In this document: positions 24,618 to 34,395 of the stretch, piece after piece
Layout of the letters: each line of letters opens with the position of its first letter
How positions within the stretch are numbered: the stretch's first letter is position 1
Origin: Ruminococcus sp.
Lineage (GTDB): Bacteria; Bacillota; Clostridia; Oscillospirales; Acutalibacteraceae
Assembly: GCA_022768065.1 (NCBI GenBank)
Contig: JALELS010000022.1
Location: 1-38,311 of the forward strand
Reading direction: 5' to 3'
DNA: 38,311 nucleotides
Made by a program: the position numbers and the translations under genes
The notes under the pieces: model-generated
The model's input: the letters and a program-made list of their open reading frames with translations, nothing else
Database searches by the model: none
Told to the model about the DNA's origin: nothing

Positions 24618-26003
24618 ATGAAAAAAGAAGATAAGGATATAGAAATACGTTTTGAAAACGGTCACGTACCGCGAAGACAAAATCAGAACAATATTGCAAA
24701 TACCGCCGAGCGCACGGCTCGCGGAAAGAAAAAATCCAAGGACGCAAAGGAACCCGGAAAGTTTAAGAGAAAATGGAAAAATCTGAAAAAATGGCAGCGC
24801 GTTTTAATAATAGTTGTTGCCGTTATTCTCTTACTCGCTATTGTCTCCTGCGCCCTTGTTTTCGGTATATGGGGCGGTTTTAAAAAGAACGTAAACAAAA
24901 ACAACCTCGGCGTATCCGACGACATTGCAAACAAATACGGCAAGACCGATATTGTAAACATAGCGCTTTTCGGTGTCGATACAAGAGACAAAAATTCTTT
25001 CTCCGGCCGTTCCGACTCTATCATGATAGTAAGCATCGACAAGGCAAACAACGACGTAAAGCTGATTTCCGTACTCCGCGACAGCTATGTTGCGATAGAC
25101 GGTCACGGCAATCAGAAAATAACTCACGCTTACGCTTACGGCGGAGCGGAGCTTGCCATTAAAACGCTCAACCAGAATTTCAATATGAATATTACCGATT
25201 ATGCTACGATAAACTTCTATAAGCTTGCCGAGGCAATCGATATTCTCGGCGGCATAGATCTTGAAATAACCGAGGACGAGCGTCTGGAGCTTAACAATAT
25301 CGGCGACGACGATAATCCGAATTTCCAATACGTTGAAAAGTCGGGAATGGTGCACCTGACGGGCGAGCAGGCGTCGGTTTATTCGCGTATCAGAAAGCGC
25401 GATTCCGATAACGCCCGTGTAGACAGGCAGAAAAAGGTTATTGAGTGCCTTATCGACAAGGCGAGAAACATCAGCCCCACAAAGTATGCCGATTTGGTAA
25501 AGGCGGGCATGGCTCTTTGCGAAACGTCGATGTCGGTTTCCGAGGTTCTCTCTTTCGCTCCGATGCTTTCAAATGATATAACCATAGAGACTATGGTCGT
25601 TCCCGGCGACGAGGATAACGCAATAGGCGGTATTTACGACGGCGCATGGGTATGGAGATATGACCTCGCGGCGGCTGCCGACAGAATACACCTCTTCATT
25701 TACGGTGAAGTTCCCGAAACCACGGCTTCGTCAAAGAAAAAGCCCGAGTCGCAGTCAACAACCAAGAGCTCAAAATCCTCTTCGTCCACAACAAAGAGCA
25801 GCGGCTCTTCAAACGGCGGCTCAAAAAACAACAACTCCGCCGCGACAACAACTAAGCACAACGGCGGCAACAGCCAGTCCGGCGCGACGACAAAGCCGCA
25901 AACAACCGCCGAGGCAACCGTAAACAACGAGACTACAAAAGAGCATACTACGGCTGAAAACAAGACAACGGCGGCGTCCGACGAAACCAAGTCGGCGGCG
26001 TGA
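24618..26003 (+). CDS. LytR-CpsA-Psr (LCP) family glycopolymer-peptidoglycan ligase
   Basis: A 461-residue type II membrane protein. There is a basic cytoplasmic head (about 1-60), one membrane span (about 61-85, RVLIIVVAVILLLAIVSCA), then the LCP domain (about 115-260). Motifs include NIALFGVDTRD, GRSDSIMIVS, LISVLRDSYV and LLGGID-like ILGGIDLEI, with YSRIRKRDSDNARVDRQ carrying the Arg residues that bind the pyrophosphate lipid. The last ~95 residues are a low-complexity Ser/Thr/Lys/Asn tail, probably spanning the wall. LCP enzymes move glycopolymers from undecaprenyl-diphosphate to peptidoglycan. It starts the second polysaccharide operon, 52 bases ahead of glf. ATG 24618 is used because the family begins with a short basic head. 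Confidence 0.93.
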   Translation: MKKEDKDIEIRFENGHVPRRQNQNNIANTAERTARGKKKSKDAKEPGKFKRKWKNLKKWQRVLIIVVAVILLLAIVSCALVFGIWGGFKKNVNKNNLGVSDDIANKYGKTDIVNIALFGVDTRDKNSFSGRSDSIMIVSIDKANNDVKLISVLRDSYVAIDGHGNQKITHAYAYGGAELAIKTLNQNFNMNITDYATINFYKLAEAIDILGGIDLEITEDERLELNNIGDDDNPNFQYVEKSGMVHLTGEQASVYSRIRKRDSDNARVDRQKKVIECLIDKARNISPTKYADLVKAGMALCETSMSVSEVLSFAPMLSNDITIETMVVPGDEDNAIGGIYDGAWVWRYDLAAAADRIHLFIYGEVPETTASSKKKPESQSTTKSSKSSSSTTKSSGSSNGGSKNNNSAATTTKHNGGNSQSGATTKPQTTAEATVNNETTKEHTTAENKTTAASDETKSAA

Positions 26004-26055
26004 TAAATTCAAATAATACATTTTTTAAGTGCGTTTCGGCGCAGGAGGAAAAATT

Positions 26056-27153
26056 ATGAAACAGTACGATTATCTTATCGTAGGCAGCGGACTTTTCGGA
26101 AGCGTTTTTGCCCACGAAGCAACAAAACACGGCAAAAAATGCCTTGTTATCGACAAAAGAAGTCACCTCGGCGGAAATATTTATTGCGAGGATATAGAGG
26201 GCATAACCGTTCACAAATACGGCGCTCACATATTCCATACAAACGACAAGAGAGTGTGGACTTATGTAAACGACCTCGTTGAATTCAACCGCTATACAAA
26301 TTCACCGGTTGCGAATTATTACGGTGAGCTTTACAACCTGCCGTTCAATATGAACACCTTTAATAAGATGTGGGGCGTAGTAACTCCCGAGGAGGCAAAA
26401 GCCAAAATCGAGGAGCAGAAAAAGCAGATAACCGGCGAGCCCAAAAATCTTGAGGAGCAGGCAATAAGCCTTATCGGATACGATATTTACAAAAAGCTCA
26501 TAAAGGGCTATACCGAAAAACAGTGGGGCAGAGAGTGTAAGGATCTGCCTGCGTTTATCATCAAGCGTCTGCCGGTAAGATTTACCTATGACAACAACTA
26601 TTTTAACGACAGATACCAGGGTATACCGATAGGCGGCTACAACAAGCTTATAGAAAAACTGCTTGAGGGAATCGAAACGCGCCTTGATACCGACTTCTTA
26701 AAAGACAGAGAAGCTCTCAGCGCGCTCGCCGACAAGGTAGTTTATACGGGCCCCATCGATCAGTATTACGACTATCGTTTCGGAAAGCTCGAATACCGCA
26801 GTCTTCGTTTTGAAAACGAGCTTCTTGACTGTGCAAACTATCAGGGTGTAGCCGTTATGAACTATACCGACGAAAAGACTAAATTCACGAGAATCATAGA
26901 GCACAAGCATTTTGAATTCGGAACTCAGGCAAAGACTTATATCACAAGAGAGTACCCGTCCGAGTGGCAGGAGGGCATGGAGCCGTATTACCCCGTAAAC
27001 GACGAAAAGAATCAGTCGCTTTACAGCAAATACAGCGACCTTTCAAAGAGTGAGGACAATATAATCTTCGGCGGCAGACTTGCCGAGTACAAATACTACG
27101 ATATGGATAAGGTCATAGCTTCGGCTTTGGCGGTAACAGATAAATTATTTTGA
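26056..27153 (+). CDS. glf: UDP-galactopyranose mutase
   Basis: A 365-residue FAD flavoenzyme of normal Glf length. The dinucleotide motif GSGLFGSVFA is near residues 10-20. HLGGNIYCED and HKYGAHIFHT contain family residues of the flavin site. The segment YTEKQWGRECKDLPAFIIKRLPVRFTYDNNYFNDRYQG (read in pieces) and the late REYP motif complete the signature. It interconverts UDP-galactopyranose and UDP-galactofuranose in the cytoplasm. ATG 26056 is chosen for AGGAGG 8 bases upstream over an in-frame upstream start at 26029. Its presence indicates that the polymer from this operon contains galactofuranose. Confidence 0.97.
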   Translation: MKQYDYLIVGSGLFGSVFAHEATKHGKKCLVIDKRSHLGGNIYCEDIEGITVHKYGAHIFHTNDKRVWTYVNDLVEFNRYTNSPVANYYGELYNLPFNMNTFNKMWGVVTPEEAKAKIEEQKKQITGEPKNLEEQAISLIGYDIYKKLIKGYTEKQWGRECKDLPAFIIKRLPVRFTYDNNYFNDRYQGIPIGGYNKLIEKLLEGIETRLDTDFLKDREALSALADKVVYTGPIDQYYDYRFGKLEYRSLRFENELLDCANYQGVAVMNYTDEKTKFTRIIEHKHFEFGTQAKTYITREYPSEWQEGMEPYYPVNDEKNQSLYSKYSDLSKSEDNIIFGGRLAEYKYYDMDKVIASALAVTDKLF

Positions 27154-27173
27154 GCGAGGAACGGTCAAAGGCT

Positions 27174-28232
27174 ATGAATGATGTAAAAGTTAGTGTTATA
27201 ATGCCTGTTTACAACGTCGAAAATTACGTTGGCAGGGCTATCGAGAGTATACAAAATCAGACCCTTACCGATTGGGAATTTTTTGCCGTAGACGACGGAA
27301 CTCCCGATAACAGCGGTAAAATCTGCGATGAATACGCCGCAAAGGACCCGCGTATAAAGGTTATCCATAAGGAAAACGGCGGCGCTCCCTCGGCGAGAAA
27401 CGTTGCAATAGATAAGGCTGTCGGAAAATATATGTATTTTATGGACTCCGACGACTGGGCTGAAAAAACCATGCTTCAGGATATGGTCGATTTGGCCGAG
27501 AAAAACGATTTGCAACTCGTTGTTTCGGGTTACTATATCGACACATATTACAGTGACACCGAAAAATTCACGCAGGAGCAGGTCTACAAGGATAAGATAT
27601 ACAAAACTCAGGCTGAATTCAGAGCCGACGCACACAACCTTTTTGACCGCAATCTTCTCTACACCCCGTGGAATAAGCTCTTCTCGGGCGATTATATCAG
27701 AGATAACAAGCTCTATTTCCCGCAGACCTTCTGGGATGATTTCCCCTTTAACCTCTCCGTTGTGCGCGACGTTGAGAGAGTCGGCGTGACGTCAAAGAAG
27801 TATTACCACTTTATCCGTCAAAGAGCCGAGTCCGAAACCGCCAAGTACAGAAGCGATATGTACGAAAAGCGCGAGGAGGAGAACGAGTGGATGAGAGAGC
27901 TCTATGAGCACTGGGGAATTATGACTCCGGAGATAGAGGAATTTCTCTCGAGAAGATATATTGAGCGCATAGTCGGATGCGTTGAAAACGTTACAAACAA
28001 AAACTGCACCTTGCCTGCCGGCGAAAAAAAGGCGCAGATAAGAAAGATGATAAACGACCCCAAGGCGCGCGCGGCGGTTTCGGCGGCTGTGCCGAAGTCA
28101 AAGTATATGAAGCTTATGCTTATACCGATTAAGATGAAGAGCACCGCGCTCACATATCTTGAGGGTAAGGTCATTTCTTCCGTAAAGTCCGGCAATACCA
28201 AGCTTTTTGCAAAGCTTAAAGCAGGAAGATAA
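27174..28232 (+). CDS. GT2 family glycosyltransferase
   Basis: A 352-residue transferase. An N-terminal GT-A domain has VSVIMPVYNVE at the start, FFAVDDGTPDNSG, HKENGGAPSARN and the DSDD metal motif (YMYFMDSDDWAE). These are typical for GT2 enzymes of capsular clusters. A basic C-terminal region follows without membrane spans. The frame is also open from TTG 27150, overlapping the glf stop, but no ribosome site supports it. ATG 27174 is preferred with moderate certainty. It probably adds a sugar to the lipid-linked repeat unit next to the galactofuranose-producing gene. The next gene is a near relative, so the two may be old duplicates with different acceptors. Confidence 0.88.
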   Translation: MNDVKVSVIMPVYNVENYVGRAIESIQNQTLTDWEFFAVDDGTPDNSGKICDEYAAKDPRIKVIHKENGGAPSARNVAIDKAVGKYMYFMDSDDWAEKTMLQDMVDLAEKNDLQLVVSGYYIDTYYSDTEKFTQEQVYKDKIYKTQAEFRADAHNLFDRNLLYTPWNKLFSGDYIRDNKLYFPQTFWDDFPFNLSVVRDVERVGVTSKKYYHFIRQRAESETAKYRSDMYEKREEENEWMRELYEHWGIMTPEIEEFLSRRYIERIVGCVENVTNKNCTLPAGEKKAQIRKMINDPKARAAVSAAVPKSKYMKLMLIPIKMKSTALTYLEGKVISSVKSGNTKLFAKLKAGR

Positions 28233-28261
28233 AAAAATAAATCCGAAAGGCTGTGAAAAAT

Positions 28262-29329
28262 ATGAGCGCACCGTATTTCAGCGTTGTTATGCCGGTTTAC
28301 GGCGTCGAAAAATATCTCAAAGACACGCTTGACAGCGTTCTGCGGCAAACCTTTGCCGACTTTGAGCTTATACTCGTCGACGACTGTTCCAAAGACGGCA
28401 GCGGCAAGATATGCGATGAAGTCGCAGCCTCCGACGGCAGAGTTCGGGTAATCCATAAAGAAAAAAACGGCGGAGCGAGCAGCGCGAGAATTCTCGGCAC
28501 AAAGTCCGCTTCGGGCAAATACCTTTATTATATGGATTCCGACGATAAAATCGACAGCGATATATTTGAAAAGATGTATTCGGCTTCGCGTGACGCTTCT
28601 CCCACGGTCGTGATGTTCGGCGCGGTAGAGGAGTATTACGACAAGACCGGTAAGCTGTATATGACAAATCCCGTGTCATATGAGAGCAAAATACTCTCGG
28701 GCAGAGAAAATGTGGCAAAAGAAGTTATTAAAATCGAAAATACCACGCTTTTCGGCTACCTTTGGAATAAAATTTATCTCAGGGAAGCGGTGCTCTCTTC
28801 GGGCGTTACGTTTTGCGATATGCCGCTTAACGAGGATTTTAAATTCAACATAGATTTTTTCAGATATGTCGATTCTCTGGTAATTCTTGACGATACGGCA
28901 TACCACTATGCCAAGAGAGATAATCAAAGCCTTACCTGCCGCTTTGTCAAAAATTACTTTGAGCTTCAGAAAATGCGTATAAATGAGCTTCTTGAGTTTT
29001 ACCGCGAAAACAATCTGTGCGACAGCAGCATACTCAAAAATCTCGCGGGTATATATGTAAGAAGCGTTTTTTCGGCTCTCGAAAAAAATAACGACAAGCG
29101 CTCCGGAATGTCGGGCAAAGACAGAAAAAACTGGCTGAAATCGCAGTATGGCAGCGAGCTTTATAAGGAGCTTATGCCTTACGCCGAACCCGACAGCAGG
29201 CTTGTCAGGATTATGGCGAAGCAGCTTAAAAGCGGAAATACAGGTGTTCTGCTCTCTATGGGCAGGTTTATTTCGGCAGTCAAAAAGAGCTTCCCGTCGC
29301 TGTTTTCGGGGCTTAAATTAAAAAAATAA
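28262..29329 (+). CDS. GT2 family glycosyltransferase
   Basis: A 355-residue protein with the same plan as its upstream neighbour: FSVVMPVYGVEKYL, LILVDDCSKDGSG, HKEKNGGASSARI and the metal-binding YMDSDDKID. ATG 28262 is preferred to GTG 28253, since AAAGG lies 11 bases before it and the GTG is too close. The C-terminal half (FRYVDSLVILDDTAYHYAKR onward) is of the type found in capsular transferases. No membrane spans are seen. The two tandem GT2 genes differ mainly in their C-terminal halves, which usually determine acceptor. The donor sugar is unknown. Confidence 0.88.
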   Translation: MSAPYFSVVMPVYGVEKYLKDTLDSVLRQTFADFELILVDDCSKDGSGKICDEVAASDGRVRVIHKEKNGGASSARILGTKSASGKYLYYMDSDDKIDSDIFEKMYSASRDASPTVVMFGAVEEYYDKTGKLYMTNPVSYESKILSGRENVAKEVIKIENTTLFGYLWNKIYLREAVLSSGVTFCDMPLNEDFKFNIDFFRYVDSLVILDDTAYHYAKRDNQSLTCRFVKNYFELQKMRINELLEFYRENNLCDSSILKNLAGIYVRSVFSALEKNNDKRSGMSGKDRKNWLKSQYGSELYKELMPYAEPDSRLVRIMAKQLKSGNTGVLLSMGRFISAVKKSFPSLFSGLKLKK

Positions 29330-29345
29330 TGTGGAGGGCAAACAG

Positions 29346-30446
29346 TTGAAAAAGGTACTTTTCGGCTATATTATGAACGGAAAAGCCGGCGGAATTGACA
29401 AGTATATGCTCAACTTTTTTGAGCGCTTTTCTCCGGATGAGGTGCATTTTGACTTTCTCACAACGCAGATAGACGAGGAGCTTCGCGATAAGCTCAAAAG
29501 CAAGGGCGCAGGGCTTTTTGAAATCCCGACTCTTAAAAATCCGCGCGCTCAGTATAAGGCGATTTGCGATATAATAAAGAAAAACGGATATGATACCGCA
29601 TATTTCAATATCTCTACCGCGATATGCTATCCGGGACCCAAAGCGGCGCACGACTGCGGAGTAAAAAAGGTTATCATACATTCGCACAATACGTGGTATG
29701 ATTGCCCGAATCCCCAAAAGCGCGCGCTTATGATAAAGCTCAACAACATTTGCCGCAAGTTCCTTTATAAATATGGAACCGACTTTTACGGATGCTCGGT
29801 ACTCGCAGGAAAATGGATGTTCCCGGAAAAAATAGTCGAGTCCGATAAATTCCGCGTTATAAAGAACGCAATAGACCTTACAAACTTTGTGTATTCCCCC
29901 GAAAAGCGCGAAAAAATGCGATCCGAGTTAAATTTGGACGATAAGTTTGTAATAGGAAACGTCGGCAATTTTCTCTATCAGAAAAACCACGATTTTATGG
30001 TTCGGGTATTTGCCGAGCTGTGCAAAATTGACAAGGACGCGCACCTTTTGCTCGTCGGTGACGGCTTGCTTTTTGACAATGTAAAAGAGCAGGTAAAGAG
30101 CCTCGGCTTAGCGGACAGGGTTACATTTACCGGCAGGCAGACCAATGCGTATGACTATATGATGGCTATGGATATATATCTTATGCCGTCGCATTTCGAG
30201 GGCTTCGGCATAGCTGCTATTGAGGCCGAGGCAACCGGGCTTATGTGCTATTTAAGCGACCATATACCGTCCGACGCCGTGATAACGGAAAACTGTGTTA
30301 CCCTTTCCGTTGACAACGATAAGGACGCAAAGGTCTGGGCGGAAAAAATCGAAAAAGCCAAGGGCTATAAGCGATTTGACCGCACAGATGAGATACGAAA
30401 AGAAGGCTATGACCTTTCTGCACAGAATTTTTATGAATTGGTGTGA
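29346..30446 (+). CDS. GT4 family glycosyltransferase (EpsF-like)
   Basis: A 366-residue retaining GT-B enzyme. TTG 29346 is chosen since GGAGGG lies 7 bases upstream and the product starts MKKVLFGYIMNGKAGGIDKY, a normal start for this group. The C-terminal donor domain has GNVGNFLYQKNHDFMVR, LLLVGDG, VTFTGRQTNAYDYM and PSHFEGFGIAAIEAEATG, which holds the E-x7-E motif of GT4 enzymes. The family includes EpsF and related EPS transferases. Position between GT2 enzymes and the polymerase-like gene fits repeat-unit assembly. Specificity is unknown. Confidence 0.9.
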   Translation: MKKVLFGYIMNGKAGGIDKYMLNFFERFSPDEVHFDFLTTQIDEELRDKLKSKGAGLFEIPTLKNPRAQYKAICDIIKKNGYDTAYFNISTAICYPGPKAAHDCGVKKVIIHSHNTWYDCPNPQKRALMIKLNNICRKFLYKYGTDFYGCSVLAGKWMFPEKIVESDKFRVIKNAIDLTNFVYSPEKREKMRSELNLDDKFVIGNVGNFLYQKNHDFMVRVFAELCKIDKDAHLLLVGDGLLFDNVKEQVKSLGLADRVTFTGRQTNAYDYMMAMDIYLMPSHFEGFGIAAIEAEATGLMCYLSDHIPSDAVITENCVTLSVDNDKDAKVWAEKIEKAKGYKRFDRTDEIRKEGYDLSAQNFYELV

Positions 30447-30455
30447 GGAGTCAAA

Positions 30456-31886
30456 ATGAAAGAAAATTTACTTAGGAAGGGGTCGCAGGCGACCGGGTTT
30501 AAGCTGCTTTTTCTTGCGCTTACGCTGCTTTCGTTTAACGGCCTTATGGCAAACCGCACGGCGCTTACGTGGATTGCATATGCGGTAACGGCGGTAGGAA
30601 TCGCGGTACTCGTAATAAGAGTTGTCTGCTTCAAAAAATACTTGCATGCAAAAGGCTTGTTTTTGCTGATTGCATTTTGCGGAAGTTATGCGCTGTCGGC
30701 ACTGCTTACAAGGCAGTACGGGCTGTCGGAAAACGCAAAAGCGCTCGTTTGGATGGCGTTTCAGTATTTTATACTGTACACTTATGATACCACGTCGGAC
30801 GGCACCGCGGAAAAAAAGGAATTTTACATAATTTCGCACTTCTTTATGGCATATACATTCTTGGCGGTTGCCGCCGGAACGGTTATGCTCTTTACGGATT
30901 ACTATTCGTATACCGAGGTAAACGGAGTAGTCGTAATTCTCGGCTTCCTTTGGAACAGGCTTTGGGGCGTGTATTCCGACCCCAACTACGGCGCCGTATT
31001 CTCGGCTGTAACCGTTATAATGAGTCTGTATTTTTACAAGGACGCCAAGAAGCCGTTAAAGGTTTTGTATATCATAAACATTGTTTTGCAGATATGCTAT
31101 ATTGCTTTTTCGGATTCGCGAACCGGTATGGTATCGCTGTTCTGCGCGCTTTTGGTCTATGTGTATCTCACCGCGCTCAGAAGCAAAAAACTCGAAGCCA
31201 AAAAGGCGTTTGCAAAGGGAGCAATATGCATTTTGCTTGCGATTGCCACAATAGTTGTCTCTTTCGGCGCAATAAAGGTTGTATCGGTTTCAACCTCCGC
31301 GTTCAAAAAATGGCAGTATGAGCACATCGTAAAAAGCGATAAGGATAAAACCGAGGCTCAGAAAGAAAAAGACAAGCAAAAGCTTGAAATCGGCCGTCAA
31401 AGCGACGATATTAACGGTGACGTGAGTAACCGCCGCTTTGCTATATGGAGCAGCGGATTTGAAATATTCAAGTCGAAACCGTTAACGGGCGTAACATTCA
31501 GAAACTATGTTCCCTACGCCGAGGATAAGCTCCCCAACACCTATATAGTCCACAATGATTTCGATAAATTCCGCAGTATGCACAACAGCTTTGTTGACAT
31601 ACTCGTAAGCCAGGGAATTTTGGGCGTCGTGATTATCGCGGCATACATAATATTGGTGCTTGTGCTTATATTTAAGAATTTCTTTAAATTCAAGGGTGAA
31701 AAATATAAATATCACACCGTCCTGCTCAGCATTATAGCTCCGATATTTGCCTCTATGATGTTCTATTCGGAGACATTCTATATGAATACCGGCGGAGCGT
31801 TCCTCTTCTGGCTTACACTCGGATATCTCGTACAGTCCGTCACGATGAAACCTTCCGACGTTAAGGAAATTTCGCAGGGTAAATAA
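30456..31886 (+). CDS. O-antigen polymerase/ligase-like membrane protein (Wzy_C family)
   Basis: A 476-residue protein with about 10-12 membrane spans. There is a large hydrophilic outer loop between the late spans, from about residue 285 to 370. That loop holds the highly charged stretch KSDKDKTEAQKEKDKQKLE, then SNRRFAIWSSGFEIFKSKPLTGVT and a MHNSFVDILVSQGILG block. This is the arrangement of the Wzy_C (O-antigen ligase/polymerase) fold. It would join repeat units or attach the chain on the outer face. GTGAGGAGT precedes ATG 30456. No flippase gene is visible in this second operon, so either the first cluster's Wzx serves it or one lies outside the window. Confidence 0.85.
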   Translation: MKENLLRKGSQATGFKLLFLALTLLSFNGLMANRTALTWIAYAVTAVGIAVLVIRVVCFKKYLHAKGLFLLIAFCGSYALSALLTRQYGLSENAKALVWMAFQYFILYTYDTTSDGTAEKKEFYIISHFFMAYTFLAVAAGTVMLFTDYYSYTEVNGVVVILGFLWNRLWGVYSDPNYGAVFSAVTVIMSLYFYKDAKKPLKVLYIINIVLQICYIAFSDSRTGMVSLFCALLVYVYLTALRSKKLEAKKAFAKGAICILLAIATIVVSFGAIKVVSVSTSAFKKWQYEHIVKSDKDKTEAQKEKDKQKLEIGRQSDDINGDVSNRRFAIWSSGFEIFKSKPLTGVTFRNYVPYAEDKLPNTYIVHNDFDKFRSMHNSFVDILVSQGILGVVIIAAYIILVLVLIFKNFFKFKGEKYKYHTVLLSIIAPIFASMMFYSETFYMNTGGAFLFWLTLGYLVQSVTMKPSDVKEISQGK

Positions 31887-31952
31887 ATTTTAAATCATTT
31901 TGTTTCGGAAAGAATAATACCGGTTCGCTGAACTTATTATTGAGGTGAAATT

Positions 31953-32969
31953 ATGGATAAACTTCTCACGGTAGTTATACCGTCATATAATGTCGAAAAA
32001 TTTTTGAATCAGACTCTCGACTCGTTTATATGCGATTTGGAGACAATGAAAAAATTTGAAGTTATCGTGGTTGATGACGGCTCAAAGGATAACACCGCCA
32101 AGATAGGCAAGGAGTACGCCGATAAGTACCCCGAAACTTTCAGAGTCATCTCAAAGGAAAACGGCGGCCACGGCTCCACCATAAACTGCGGCATACGAAA
32201 TGCCGTCGGCAAATACTTTAAAGTGGTTGACGGCGATGACTGGGTTAACACCACCGATTTTGTAAAGCTTGTAAACAAGCTTGAAAACACGGAATCCGAA
32301 TATGTGTTTACAAACTACTATGAGTATTATGACGACGTAAACCGCCAAAAGGCTGTTGATTTTCCGCAGTTCAAAAACGATACGGAATATGACTTTGCCG
32401 ATGTTGCAAAGGAAATATGCATTCCTATGCACGCCCTTACAATAAAGACAAGCGTGCTTAAAGATAATAACATTGTTATTGACGAAAAGTGCTTTTATGT
32501 GGATGTCGAATATGTTATGTTCCCGGTGCCATTTGTAAACAAGGTAACATTCTTCGATCTGCACGTTTATATGTACAGACTTGCGCTCTCAACTCAGAGC
32601 GTAAGTATTCTCGGTTTCCAAAAGCATATAAATGACCATCTCAGGGTTACGTTCCATATGTTTGACTTTTACAGGGACTATATTTCCTCGGATAAGGCAG
32701 ACAGCGCAAAAGCGGATTATATGAAAAACTGCATAGCGGATCTCATAATTACGCAGGGCGCAATATATTCGAGCTATCCCGACAGCGATATGGAAAACAG
32801 AAAACGCTTTATGGAATTTGACCGCAAGGCAAAGGAATTAAGTCCGGAAATATATGAGCTCAGCTCTGTTAAGAGCGGAAAATTGCGTTTGCTTCGCAAA
32901 TATAATTTCAAGCATTACAGGCTCATACAGTCGCTCAGCCGCCTGCACTTCAAAATGACAAATAAATAA
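31953..32969 (+). CDS. GT2 family glycosyltransferase
   Basis: A 338-residue GT-A transferase. It contains LTVVIPSYNVEKFL, FEVIVVDDGSKDNT, SKENGGHGSTINCGIR and the VVDGDDW metal motif, which replaces the DSDD form of the other two GT2 enzymes here. The 'GGHGSTIN' variant marks a distinct subgroup. GAGGTGA lies 6 bases before ATG 31953. The 66 bases from the previous stop hold no terminator. It is the last gene of the second polysaccharide operon, and a strong bidirectional terminator follows. Sugar specificity is unknown. Confidence 0.88.
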   Translation: MDKLLTVVIPSYNVEKFLNQTLDSFICDLETMKKFEVIVVDDGSKDNTAKIGKEYADKYPETFRVISKENGGHGSTINCGIRNAVGKYFKVVDGDDWVNTTDFVKLVNKLENTESEYVFTNYYEYYDDVNRQKAVDFPQFKNDTEYDFADVAKEICIPMHALTIKTSVLKDNNIVIDEKCFYVDVEYVMFPVPFVNKVTFFDLHVYMYRLALSTQSVSILGFQKHINDHLRVTFHMFDFYRDYISSDKADSAKADYMKNCIADLIITQGAIYSSYPDSDMENRKRFMEFDRKAKELSPEIYELSSVKSGKLRLLRKYNFKHYRLIQSLSRLHFKMTNK

Positions 32970-32985
32970 TAATGCATCTTGCTTT

Positions 32986-33032
32986 AAAAGCCGTTCGCAC
33001 TCGTGGTTTTGCCCAAAGTGCGGACGGCTTTT
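32986..33032. terminator. Bidirectional terminator between the second polysaccharide operon and the GH25-LysM gene
   Basis: Sixteen-base arms AAAAGCCGTTCGCACT (32986-33001) and AGTGCGGACGGCTTTT (33017-33032) pair with one G-T pair. The flanking A and T runs give a U tract in both directions for the convergent genes. Confidence 0.9.
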
Positions 33033-33037
33033 GTCTG

Positions 33038-34234
33038 TCAGCCGATTATCAGCTTTTCCCCGACATATATGAGATTCGGATTTTTAACGGAGTTCAGTTT
33101 TACCAGATTGTCAACGGTTGTGCCGAATTTTCTCGATATTCCCCAAAGCGTGTCGCCGCGCTTTACCGTGTAAATTACGGTTTGTTCTGAGCGCGCAGAG
33201 GGTATTTTAAATACTTCGCCCGCATATATGAGGTCCGGATTTTCAATGCCGTTAAGCGCGGCTATACGATTTATGCTTGTGCCGAATTTTTTTGCAATGC
33301 CCCAAAGAGTATCGCCGCGTCTTACCGTGTAAAGCGTATATCCGTAGCTTTCCGCGGACGTCATATGGGGGATTATAAACACTTCGCCGACGTATATGAG
33401 ATTGGGATTCCTGATATTATTTGCGTTTACGACAGCCGACACCGTAACGCCGAATTTCTTTGCAATCCCCCAAAGTGTGTCACCGCGCTTTACCGTATAT
33501 CTTACGGGTTCGGGCGCCTTTGTGGGCGTAACTTCGTTTGCACCGTTCAAAAATACCGACGAAGTAAACCTGTCAAGGTCAACATTGCCGTAAATCCCCG
33601 GTATTTCGCCGCGGTCGCTGTACTGAAATCCCGCATAGCTCTGCCAAATATTACTCGTAACATACGGTTCCTCCGCGTCATAATCGGCAACCCAGAGCGG
33701 AAACTGCGCAAAATTCCAGTCCCAGGTTTCCGAGGCGTTGTATGCGTCGGTGTAAAGAAGCGGCACTATTCCCGTAAGTTCTTTGAGCTTTTGCATAAAT
33801 GCAAGCCCCACAAGATTTATGCCGTTTTTTCCGAGACTGCCGAATTCCTCGAAATCCATGGCAGGTCTTGCCGCAAAAGATTTTCCGCTTATAAGCTCGG
33901 CAAAGCGCGTCGCCTGCAAGTATGCCTGCTCGGTATTTCGTGCAGTCACAAAATAGTACGCGCCGCATTTAAGTCCGGCTTTTGTCGCGTTGGTGTAATT
34001 TTCCTCAAATTTCGGGTCGGTTACGGAAAAACCGTATCCCGCTCTTATATATACAACTTCGATTCCGCTGTTTTTAACCCGGTCAAAATCTATATCTCCC
34101 TGATAAACGCTCACATCTATTCCCGAAAATACTTCGTCGGTGTCGGCAGAAAGTGCCGAAACGTGCAGCGCTGATGCCGAAATCGCAACAAGGAGCACTA
34201 AAAGAAAAGATAGTATTCGTTTTGCCCGCTTCAT
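33038..34234 (-). CDS. Secreted GH25 lysozyme with three LysM repeats
   Basis: A 398-residue exported wall hydrolase. The signal peptide (about 1-30) reads [22 protein letters not shown]. The GH25 domain spans about 36-230 with [13 protein letters not shown], catalytic D127/E129 (AMDFEEF) and NVDLDRF. The last part is three LysM repeats, each starting [13 protein letters not shown] (about 237, 295 and 352) and each ending in a VGE/AGE..I-P-like strand, with the final repeat closing the protein. It should bind and cleave peptidoglycan outside the cell, in growth or turnover. It is not the phage-type relative seen at 17723, having a signal peptide and LysM in place of the SH3-like tail. Divergently transcribed from the ATP-grasp gene. 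Confidence 0.96.
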   Translation of the reverse strand: MKRAKRILSFLLVLLVAISASALHVSALSADTDEVFSGIDVSVYQGDIDFDRVKNSGIEVVYIRAGYGFSVTDPKFEENYTNATKAGLKCGAYYFVTARNTEQAYLQATRFAELISGKSFAARPAMDFEEFGSLGKNGINLVGLAFMQKLKELTGIVPLLYTDAYNASETWDWNFAQFPLWVADYDAEEPYVTSNIWQSYAGFQYSDRGEIPGIYGNVDLDRFTSSVFLNGANEVTPTKAPEPVRYTVKRGDTLWGIAKKFGVTVSAVVNANNIRNPNLIYVGEVFIIPHMTSAESYGYTLYTVRRGDTLWGIAKKFGTSINRIAALNGIENPDLIYAGEVFKIPSARSEQTVIYTVKRGDTLWGISRKFGTTVDNLVKLNSVKNPNLIYVGEKLIIG

Positions 34235-34275
34235 AAAAAATCACAGCCTTTCTCTTATTTAAAAGCGCTCAATGC

Positions 34276-34305
34276 ATTATATTTTAAACAGCACGCGAGT
34301 GTGAC
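34276..34305 (-). promoter_or_regulatory. Possible promoter of the GH25-LysM gene
   Basis: On the minus strand a perfect TATAAT (34276-34281 in plus coordinates) lies about 42 bases before the start codon. The -35 candidate TCACAC/GTCACA near 34300-34306 is weak, so this rests on the -10 element. Confidence 0.45.
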
Positions 34306-34333
34306 TTACTTGCCTGCCGTAAGGACGATTCTC

Positions 34334-34362
34334 TTGAAAATCTGCGGTATTTGCGATAAAAT
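34334..34362 (+). promoter_or_regulatory. Sigma-A promoter of the ATP-grasp gene
   Basis: TTGAAA (34334-34339) has an exact 17-base spacer to TAAAAT (34357-34362), 33 bases before the start at 34396. Confidence 0.72.
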
Positions 34363-34395
34363 AACGCTGAAATAAAAAATTCGGAAGCGAGAAAA

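Noticed and set aside
33365-34174. Long plus-strand open frame opposite the GH25-LysM gene
   Set aside because: It lacks a ribosome site and domain-like sequence; the minus-strand gene has a signal peptide, catalytic residues and LysM repeats.
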